Below, in pieces: positions 57,682 to 64,000 of a stretch of DNA of 64,000 nt. The notes beneath the pieces were generated by a model, which worked only from the letters and a program-made list of their open reading frames with translations, was not told the DNA's origin and made no database searches. The DNA comes from CAZCQP01 sp964500895 (lineage in GTDB: Bacteria; Bacillota; Clostridia; Lachnospirales; JAISER01). Position 1 is the first letter of the stretch; every line of letters starts with the position of its first letter. A program made the translations under genes and the position numbers. The stretch lies in the NCBI GenBank assembly GCA_964500895.1, contig CAZCQP010000005.1, positions 1 through 64,000 of the forward strand. Direction: 5' to 3'.

Positions 57682-58896
57682 ATGAAAAAACTTACAGCCC
57701 TTGTATGTTCTGTTGCACTAAGCTTATCAGTACTATCTGGCTGCGCAGGTAGCAGCCAGCCAGCAGCGCCGGCTACAGATGGCACCGAAGCATCTGGCGA
57801 TACACAAGAAGCGCCTGCCGAATCTTCCGGCGAAGTCATTAAAATTGGGGTGTTCGAGCCATTAACCGGCGACAATGCCGCAGGCGGGGAACTGGAAGTG
57901 GAAGGCGTAAAACTGGCCAACAAACTGTACCCTGAAGTATTAGGCAAAAAAGTGGAACTGGTAATTGCCGATAATAAATCCGACAAAGCCGAAGCCGCCA
58001 CTGCCGCCGCCAGACTGGTGGAAAAAGACAAAGTAACTGCCATCATTGGCTCCTGGGGCTCTTCATTATCCATGGCCGCCGGAGACATTGTGCGTGAAAA
58101 TCAAATCCCTGCTGTTGGGGCTTCCTGCACCAACCCACAGGTTACCTTAAACAACGACTACTACTTCCGGGTGTGCTTTATAGACCCATTCCAAGGCACC
58201 GTTATGGCCAACTACGCCACCAACGTGCTGGGTGCTAAAACTGCCGCTGTTATTCAGGAAGTTTCTAACGACTACTCTGTAGGTCTGGCCAACTTCTTTA
58301 AAGAATCTTTTGTTAAAAATACCGGGGATGAAGGCTCTATTCTGCAAACCTTGAACTATCAAACCGGCGACAAAGATTTCAGCGCCATTTTAACCAACAT
58401 TAGCGCCATGAAACCGGACGTTATTTTTGCCCCCGGTAACTTTACAGAAAGCGCACTCATCATTAAACAAGCCAGACAACTGGGCATTGAAACCCCGTTC
58501 CTGGGCGGTGACACTTGGGAAACCGATGAATTCTTATCCGTGGGCGGCGCAGAAGTGGAAGGCATTTTCTTCTCCACCTTCTTTGCCAGAGAAATGTCTG
58601 CCACAGAGGAAGCCGGCATTTTCTTGGATGAATACGCCAAAATGTACCCCAACAAAGAACCTGCTGCTGTAACCGCTTTGGGCTACGATGCATACATACT
58701 CATTCTGAACGCCATTGAACAGGCCGGTTCCACAGACTCTGTGGCCATTCGGGACGCTATTGCCGCTACCACCGCTTTTGAAGGGGTGACCGGCGCCATC
58801 ACCTTAAATGCTGATGGGGATGCGGTGAAAGATGCGGTTATTAAGACCGTTAAAGACGGCAAGTTTACGTACCTGGATTATGTGAAGGCTGAATAA
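57682..58896 (+). CDS. livJ: Branched-chain-type amino acid ABC transporter, substrate-binding lipoprotein
   Basis: 404 residues. A lipoprotein signal peptide ends at LSVLSGC (Cys21), followed by a Ser/Ala/Pro/Glu-rich tether and the periplasmic-binding-protein type I fold of the LivJ/LivK class: VIKIGVFEPLTGDNAAGGEL, IIGSWGSSLSMAAGD, DVIFAPGNFTESALIIKQ and ITLNADGDAVKDAV. It is anchored outside the membrane and delivers substrate to LivHM. AGGAGG lies ahead of the ATG. The class binds Leu/Ile/Val but also other amino acids, amides or urea; the linked serine dehydratase hints at another amino acid. Confidence 0.93.
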   Translation: MKKLTALVCSVALSLSVLSGCAGSSQPAAPATDGTEASGDTQEAPAESSGEVIKIGVFEPLTGDNAAGGELEVEGVKLANKLYPEVLGKKVELVIADNKSDKAEAATAAARLVEKDKVTAIIGSWGSSLSMAAGDIVRENQIPAVGASCTNPQVTLNNDYYFRVCFIDPFQGTVMANYATNVLGAKTAAVIQEVSNDYSVGLANFFKESFVKNTGDEGSILQTLNYQTGDKDFSAILTNISAMKPDVIFAPGNFTESALIIKQARQLGIETPFLGGDTWETDEFLSVGGAEVEGIFFSTFFAREMSATEEAGIFLDEYAKMYPNKEPAAVTALGYDAYILILNAIEQAGSTDSVAIRDAIAATTAFEGVTGAITLNADGDAVKDAVIKTVKDGKFTYLDYVKAE

Positions 58897-58923
58897 TTCT
58901 TATTCATAAACAGCACGAACCCT

Positions 58924-58953
58924 ATGGCTTTGGCTGGCAACGGCCAAAGCCAT
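58924..58953 (+). promoter_or_regulatory. Intercistronic hairpin livJ-livH
   Basis: ATGGCTTTGGC/GCCAAAGCCAT, an 11-bp perfect stem with an 8-base loop and no T run. It probably protects or uncouples the binding-protein mRNA from the rest of the operon, as is usual in ABC operons. Confidence 0.75.
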
Positions 58954-58996
58954 CTTATTAAGCAAACAACCAATTCACGGATTTGGTGGGATAAAT

Positions 58997-59980
58997 GTGA
59001 CTAAACAAAAAAACCTGGCGGTTACCTTAATCATTTGGGCCGCAATCATCTTTGCCGTGATTTACGGCTATTCATTAGCTATTAAAATGCCGTTCACCGT
59101 CTTTATGCAGCACATGGCCAACGGCATTTCTTTAGGTAGCCTCTTTGCCCTTATCGGCATTGGCTACACCATGGTGTATGTTATTTTATGCATGATTAAC
59201 TTCGCCCATGGGGACATTTTCATGATGTCTCTTTATTTTGCTGTCTTTACCATGACAACCTTTCGCCTACCTTGGCCGCTAGCTTTTGTGGCCGTGGTGG
59301 TGTTAACCCCCCTGCTGGGCATGACCATTGAACGGCTGGCCTACCGCCCTTTGCGGGATGCACCTAAAAACTCGGTGCTCATTTCCGCCATTGGTGCATC
59401 TTTCCTTTTGGAAAACTTAGCCACCTATTTGTTTGGCGGGCGGCCACGAAGCTTCCCGGAAATTCCTTTTCTGGCTCAAAGCATAGACATTGCAGGGGTT
59501 AAAATTCAAGTAATCTCCCTGATTATCCCCACTTTAACCGTCATCATGCTTTTTGTGTTGCTAAACTTCATTAACCATACCAAAACCGGCATGGCCATGC
59601 GGGCGGTAGCCAAAGATTACGAAATTGCCCGGGTTATGGGCATTAACATCAACCGCATCATTTCCCTCACCTTTATCATTGGCTCTGCACTGGCAGCCGT
59701 GGGCGGGTTTATGTGGGGGGTTAAATACCCCGGCATCACACCCATGATGGGGGTTATGCCCGGCCTTAAATGCTTTATTGGGGCGGTTATCGGCGGCATT
59801 GGCGACATTAAGGGCGCTGTGCTGGGCGGCTTTATTCTGGGCCTTGGGGAAGTGCTTATTGTGGCCATGTTCCCCTCTCTTTCCGGCTTTAGAGACGCCT
59901 TTGCCTTTATTCTTCTGATTATTATACTCCTTGTTAAACCGGCAGGTCTGCTGGGCACACAAGTTGCAGAGAAGGTGTGA
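58997..59980 (+). CDS. livH: LivH-type ABC transporter permease
   Basis: 327 residues with about eight membrane helices and the family motifs GISLGSLFALIGIGYTMVYV, INFAHGDIFM, AYRPLRDAPKNSVLISAIGA and the EAA-like loop KTGMAMRAVAKDYEIARVMG. Start GTG with GGTGGG upstream. It forms the membrane channel with LivM. Confidence 0.95.
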   Translation: MTKQKNLAVTLIIWAAIIFAVIYGYSLAIKMPFTVFMQHMANGISLGSLFALIGIGYTMVYVILCMINFAHGDIFMMSLYFAVFTMTTFRLPWPLAFVAVVVLTPLLGMTIERLAYRPLRDAPKNSVLISAIGASFLLENLATYLFGGRPRSFPEIPFLAQSIDIAGVKIQVISLIIPTLTVIMLFVLLNFINHTKTGMAMRAVAKDYEIARVMGININRIISLTFIIGSALAAVGGFMWGVKYPGITPMMGVMPGLKCFIGAVIGGIGDIKGAVLGGFILGLGEVLIVAMFPSLSGFRDAFAFILLIIILLVKPAGLLGTQVAEKV

Positions 59981-59982
59981 TG

Positions 59983-61068
59983 ATGGATAGCATGAATCAT
60001 AAAAAACGTAATCTTATATGCACGGTTTTGGTTATTGTGGCGCTGCTTGCGCTTACATACTTTGCCAACGGCCACATAGACAGCTATGTGCGGCGGGTGC
60101 TGAATTTATGCGCCATTTACACCATCATTGCTTTGTCTATGAATTTAGTGAACGGCTTTGCAGGCATGTTTTCTTTGGGGCAAGCTGGGTTTATGGCCAT
60201 TGGGGCTTACACGGTGGCTATTTTCACTGTGCCGGTGGAATTGCGGGCGCAAGTGTTTTACTTGGCCCCCATGAACCCTCTCATTGCAGGCATTGAACTG
60301 CCTTTTATTGCAGCCTTGCTGCTGGGGGGTTGCATTGCGGCCTTTTTCGCGCTGCTTATTGGCTTTCCCGTTTTGCGGCTGCGGGGGGACTATTTGGCCA
60401 TTGCCACCCTGGGCTTTTCGGAAATCATCCGCATTGTGTTCACCAACACCCAAACCATTACCAACGGGGCGTTGGGCATTAAAAACGTGCCCCCCCTCTC
60501 CAATATGTTTTACATTTATTTGGCCGCCATCATTACGGTGGTGATTTTGGCGCTGCTGCTCACCTCCTCTTATGGCCGGGCGTTTAAAGCCATTCGGGAG
60601 GATGAAATTGTGGCGGAAGCCATGGGCATCAACCTGTTAAAGCACAAGCTGATGGCTTTTGTCATCGGCGGGTTTTTCGCCGGCATTGGCGGCGGGTTGT
60701 ACGGTGCACTTTTAGGCACGGTAGACCCTAAAAACTTTATATTCACCATGACCTACAACTTCCTGCTCATCATTGTGTTGGGTGGTTTGGGCAGCATGAG
60801 CGGCACCATCATGTCCGCTTTCATCGTTACCATCGGGCTGGAGCTTCTGCGCTTCTTCGATGAACCCCTTACCCTTTTCGGTGCCAGCATTCCTTTGTTC
60901 CGGCCGGGGCTGCGGATGGTGGTGTTCTCCATTTCCCTCATGGTCATTGTGTTGTTCTGGCAGAAAGGGATTATGGGCAAAAACGAAATCACCTGGGACA
61001 TGGTTTTTGACACCCTTAAAAACCCGGGCAAGCTGTTAAAGTCCCGTAAAAAAGGAGGTGCCCGGTAA
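59983..61068 (+). CDS. livM: LivM-type ABC transporter permease
   Basis: 361 residues, about eight to nine helices. Family motifs are LNLVNGFAGMFSLGQAGFMA-like SMNLVNGFAGMFSLGQAGF, GDYLAIATLGFSEIIRIVF, SSYGRAFKAIREDEIVAEAM and FIGGLGSMSG-like VLGGLGSMSGTIM. It overlaps livH at TGATG. GAAGGTG fits the ATG at 59983 best; 59980 is also possible. Confidence 0.95.
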   Translation: MDSMNHKKRNLICTVLVIVALLALTYFANGHIDSYVRRVLNLCAIYTIIALSMNLVNGFAGMFSLGQAGFMAIGAYTVAIFTVPVELRAQVFYLAPMNPLIAGIELPFIAALLLGGCIAAFFALLIGFPVLRLRGDYLAIATLGFSEIIRIVFTNTQTITNGALGIKNVPPLSNMFYIYLAAIITVVILALLLTSSYGRAFKAIREDEIVAEAMGINLLKHKLMAFVIGGFFAGIGGGLYGALLGTVDPKNFIFTMTYNFLLIIVLGGLGSMSGTIMSAFIVTIGLELLRFFDEPLTLFGASIPLFRPGLRMVVFSISLMVIVLFWQKGIMGKNEITWDMVFDTLKNPGKLLKSRKKGGAR

Positions 61069-61841
61069 TGCTTCAAACCAAGAACCTAACCATGCGTTTC
61101 GGCGGGGTTACAGCCGTGAATGCTTTGAACCTGGACGTGAATGCCCACGAAATTGTGGCCCTTATTGGCCCCAACGGAGCGGGAAAAACCACGGTTTTTA
61201 ACATGATTACCGGTGTGTATGCCCCCACAGAAGGTAACATCACCTTTAAAGGGCAGGACATCACCGCCAAAAACCCCAGCGTTATTGCCCAAACCGGCAT
61301 TGCCCGGACGTTTCAAAACATCCGGCTTTTTAAAGACTTGTCTGTGTTTGACAACATCATCACTGCCAAGCACTTGCATTTGAAGTCCAACATTTTTCAG
61401 GCTACTTTCCGCTTGCCGGGGCTGTCTCCCTATGGGGCAGAGGAAAAGAAGTTCATTGAAGACACGGAAATTTTGCTTGAAAAAGTGGGTTTGCAGGACT
61501 TACGCAACACCCAGTCCAACGCCCTGCCCTACGGCAAGCAGCGCCGGTTGGAAATTGCCCGTGCCTTGGCCACAGAGCCCCAGCTTTTGCTGCTGGACGA
61601 ACCGGCAGCCGGGATGAACCCGAAAGAAACCCTGGAGCTGACAGACTTTATTCAGGAAGTGCGGGACACCTTCAACCTGACGGTGCTGATGATTGAGCAC
61701 CACATGGACCTGGTTATGGAAATTTCCCAGCGGATTTACGTGCTGGACTTCGGCATGAACATTGCCCAAGGAAGCCCGGCGGAAATACAACAAAATCAAA
61801 AAGTCATAGAGGCTTACTTGGGGTGTGAAGGCGATGCTTGA
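61068..61841 (+). CDS. livG: LivG-type ABC transporter ATPase
   Basis: 257 residues with Walker A GPNGAGKTTVFNMITG, IARTFQNIRLF at the Q-loop, signature LPYGKQRRLEIARAL, Walker B LLLLDEPAAGMNP and His loop VLMIEHHMD. AAAGGAGGTG precedes the ATG, which overlaps the livM stop (TAATG). Confidence 0.96.
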   Translation: MLQTKNLTMRFGGVTAVNALNLDVNAHEIVALIGPNGAGKTTVFNMITGVYAPTEGNITFKGQDITAKNPSVIAQTGIARTFQNIRLFKDLSVFDNIITAKHLHLKSNIFQATFRLPGLSPYGAEEKKFIEDTEILLEKVGLQDLRNTQSNALPYGKQRRLEIARALATEPQLLLLDEPAAGMNPKETLELTDFIQEVRDTFNLTVLMIEHHMDLVMEISQRIYVLDFGMNIAQGSPAEIQQNQKVIEAYLGCEGDA

Positions 61842-62553
61842 AATTAAAGATTTAGTGGTTACATACGGCGGCATTACAGCCTTAAACGGCATTAGCATAC
61901 AGGTGCCCCAGTCTAAAATTGTAACGTTAATCGGGGCTAACGGGGCGGGCAAAAGCACCACCCTGCGCTGCATCATCGGCTTGACCAAGCCCACCAGCGG
62001 CACCATCACCTACAACGGGGAAAGCATTTATGGGCTGGATTCACAGCAGGTGGTGTCTAAAGGCATTACGTTGGTGCCGGAAGGCCGGCGCATTTTCGCC
62101 AACTTAACGGTGCTGGAGAACATTAAGATTGGTGCATACCTACGCAAAGACGCCGCCGGTATTGAAAAAGATATTCAGTGGATTTATGAGCTATTTCCCA
62201 TTTTGAAACAACGCAGCTGGCAGCTGGCGGGTACACTCTCTGGTGGGGAGCAACAGATGCTTGCAGTGGGCCGGGCGCTTATGTGCCACCCTAAGCTTTT
62301 AATGATGGATGAGCCCTCCCTGGGTCTTGCGCCTCTGGTGGTGAACAGCATTTTTGAAATCATTAAGGAAATTAACCGGCAAGGGGTTACCATTTTGCTC
62401 ATAGAGCAGAACGCCAACTTGGCGCTGAAAACTGCCGACTACGGTTATGTATTAGAAACCGGCAACATTTATTCTCATGGCAGCGGCCAGTCTTTGCTTA
62501 ATGACGACCATGTGCGTGCCGCATACTTAGGCTCGGAAAAGAAGGCGAAATAA
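61834..62553 (+). CDS. livF: LivF-type ABC transporter ATPase
   Basis: 239 residues with Walker A GANGAGKSTTLRCIIG, signature LSGGEQQMLAVGRALM, Walker B LLMMDEPSLGLAP and ILLIEQNANLAL. The frame opens at 61825 (GTG), but MLEIKDLVVTYGG at 61834 is the family N-terminus. It overlaps livG by eight bases and the serine dehydratase by one. Confidence 0.96.
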   Translation: MLEIKDLVVTYGGITALNGISIQVPQSKIVTLIGANGAGKSTTLRCIIGLTKPTSGTITYNGESIYGLDSQQVVSKGITLVPEGRRIFANLTVLENIKIGAYLRKDAAGIEKDIQWIYELFPILKQRSWQLAGTLSGGEQQMLAVGRALMCHPKLLMMDEPSLGLAPLVVNSIFEIIKEINRQGVTILLIEQNANLALKTADYGYVLETGNIYSHGSGQSLLNDDHVRAAYLGSEKKAK

Positions 62554-64000
62554 TGGCATATACGCCCAGTATTTTTAACGACGTGCTAGGCCCGGTTATG
62601 ACTGGGCCTAGCAGTTCTCACACTGCCGGGCCGGGCCGCATTGGCCTGCTGGCCCGTTGCCTGCTGCCAGACTTCAATCGGGCAACCATTGCATTTCCTA
62701 AAGACAGTTCCTATGCAGGAACATATGAAGGCCAAAAATCTCATATTGCTTTTACAGCCGGTCTTTTGGGCATGGACATTGCCCACCCGGACTTTAAACA
62801 TGCCCTGGACATTGCCAAATGCCGGGGCATTTCTGTTACCTTTACGCTGTGCCAACAACAAGGGCGCCACCCCAATACCGCTTTTTTCACCCTGGAGAAC
62901 GCCCTAGGGGAAACCGCCACTGCCGAAACCCATTCCACCGGGGGCGGCATGGTTGCAATTGTGGACATCAACGGCCAGCCAGTAGAGCTGCTGGGAGACA
63001 GCCACGCCCTGGTGTGGCTGTGGCCGGAACCGCCAGAAGCACCGGTGCTGGCTACTTTGCAAAGCTTTATGTCAAAAATGGGTGTGCCCGCCCCAGCGCT
63101 TTCTGCCACTGCCTCTTTCCAACACTGGCGTTTACATGGTGAGCCGTCACCCCAGCAACGTGAAGCCATTGAACAATTTGCCAACGCCCACGGTGCAAAG
63201 GCATTTGTTTTCCCGCCGGTATTGCCGGTGGCCACATGTACAGCGCATACTGAAGCCCCCTTCACCACGGCGGCGGCACTGTTGGAAGTATGTGACAGCA
63301 CTACCCAGCCTATGGCTTTGTGGGAAGCCGCCGTCATGTATGAAAGCACCCGCAGCAGCTGGTCTGCCGGGCAGGTGCTGGACTATGGCGAACACTTGCT
63401 GGCGGTGATGGAGCAGTCTGTGAACCGGGGGCTTGCAGGCGAGTTCACCCCAGGGGGCTTTTCTAACCCTCAGGCCAAGGGGCTGTTGGAGTCTACGCAT
63501 CCTGTGCTGGATTTAGGGGTGATGCACCGGGCCAGCGCATATGCCACGGCGGTGATGGCATACAACAGCGCCATGGGCACGGTGGTGGCCGCCCCCACAG
63601 CCGGTTCTTGCGGGGTGCTGCCCGCCGTTGTTTTATCTGTGCTTCACGACAAACATTTGCCCCGGCAAGAAGGTGTGCGGGCTTTGCTGTGTGCTGGGCT
63701 TGTGGGTGTTTTTATTGCTGAACAGGCCACTTTTGCAGCAGAAACAGGGGGCTGTCAAGCCGAGGTGGGCAGTGCAGCCGCCATGGCCGCCGCTGCCGTG
63801 GCCCACTTTTCAGGCTGCCCCATACGCACCTGCTTAAAGGCTGCCGCCATGGCCATGTCCAACATGCTGGGGCTAATTTGCGACCCTGTGGCAGGTTGCG
63901 TAGACGTACCCTGCATTTCCAGAAATGCTGCGGGCGCAGCCAACGCCTTTGTTAGCGCCCATCTGGCGGCGGCTGGGCTTGACCCGGTCATTCCGCTGGA
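62553..64000 (+). CDS. sdaA: Iron-sulfur L-serine dehydratase, 3' end outside window
   Basis: 482 codons are visible with no stop before the window end. The beta domain comes first, with GPVMTGPSSSHTAGPGRIGL, and STGGGMVAIVDINGQ near residue 130. The alpha domain follows with the cluster-binding cysteines in TAGSCGVLPAVV, GLICDPVAGCVDVPC and ISRNAAGAANAF. It deaminates L-serine to pyruvate and ammonia using an oxygen-labile 4Fe-4S cluster. The ATG overlaps the livF stop (TAATG), so it belongs to the liv operon. This suggests that the imported amino acid is serine or is metabolically linked to it. A cysteine or threonine substrate cannot be excluded. Confidence 0.9.
   Translation, partial: MAYTPSIFNDVLGPVMTGPSSSHTAGPGRIGLLARCLLPDFNRATIAFPKDSSYAGTYEGQKSHIAFTAGLLGMDIAHPDFKHALDIAKCRGISVTFTLCQQQGRHPNTAFFTLENALGETATAETHSTGGGMVAIVDINGQPVELLGDSHALVWLWPEPPEAPVLATLQSFMSKMGVPAPALSATASFQHWRLHGEPSPQQREAIEQFANAHGAKAFVFPPVLPVATCTAHTEAPFTTAAALLEVCDSTTQPMALWEAAVMYESTRSSWSAGQVLDYGEHLLAVMEQSVNRGLAGEFTPGGFSNPQAKGLLESTHPVLDLGVMHRASAYATAVMAYNSAMGTVVAAPTAGSCGVLPAVVLSVLHDKHLPRQEGVRALLCAGLVGVFIAEQATFAAETGGCQAEVGSAAAMAAAAVAHFSGCPIRTCLKAAAMAMSNMLGLICDPVAGCVDVPCISRNAAGAANAFVSAHLAAAGLDPVIPL

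Overview
The window looks like chromosome from an anaerobic, endospore-forming, flagellated member of the Clostridia (Bacillota). The evidence is bofA, ytaF, a SpoIIQ-like protein, two coat genes, rapZ-whiA, HPr kinase and a Crh-like HPr, Gram-positive Shine-Dalgarno sites on nearly every gene, flagellin promoters of the sigma-D type, and anaerobe genes (formate-THF ligase, MttB-family methyltransferases, an EFR1-type ferredoxin, an iron-sulfur serine dehydratase). No rRNA, CRISPR array, phage or transposase gene was seen. I cannot name the genus.

Layout. 1-3.1 kb: the 5' end of fhs (minus strand) and a Cache-GGDEF-EAL-V4R signalling protein. 3.1-8.5 kb: the L10 leader with rplJ-rplL, rdgB with a phosphodiesterase, a PNPOx-fold protein, tRNA-Gly(CCC), flagellin 1 and two small proteins. 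8.5-17.8 kb (minus): a TetR-controlled MacAB-like efflux operon, yjbQ-mtnA and ecfA1-ecfA2-ecfT. 17.9-19.3 kb: mazG-hup-rqcP. 19.4-26.4 kb (minus): a membrane protein, an EFR1 flavodoxin-ferredoxin, rpoN, a LuxR-type regulator, flagellin 2 and ytaF. 26.5-33.5 kb: a Ca-type P-ATPase, yaaL-bofA, a degenerate histidine kinase (minus), a histidine phosphatase and an asparagine synthetase whose glutaminase site is lost.

33.6-43.7 kb is one tight minus-strand run: pgk-tpiA-gpmI-eno-hprK-glk-murB-rapZ-whiA-crh. It joins lower glycolysis to the HPr(Ser) catabolite-control module. The HPr at its end has Glu in place of the phosphorylatable His and keeps the regulatory Ser. 43.7-45.1 kb holds a PHP phosphatase and a prolyl-tRNA editing protein.

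45.1-52.8 kb is the most distinctive region. Two non-pyrrolysine MttB-family methyltransferases flank an ornithine-cyclodeaminase/mu-crystallin protein. A PocR-AraC regulator lies upstream of them, and a BCCT betaine-type transporter is divergent. With fhs at the left edge, this suggests uptake and stepwise demethylation of a quaternary amine into the folate one-carbon pool. No corrinoid protein or corrinoid:THF methyltransferase is present, so the system must draw on genes elsewhere. The long gap before the transporter holds two MITE-like inverted-repeat elements.

52.9-57.4 kb: an XRE regulator with a membrane protein, murA, the spoIIQ-like gene, coat genes and an M15 peptidase. 57.6-64 kb: a livJHMGF branched-chain-type amino acid ABC operon whose last visible gene is an L-serine dehydratase, cut by the window end. 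Start codons were reassigned in many places from Shine-Dalgarno spacing and family N-termini. All functional calls rest on reading motifs by eye, with no database search.
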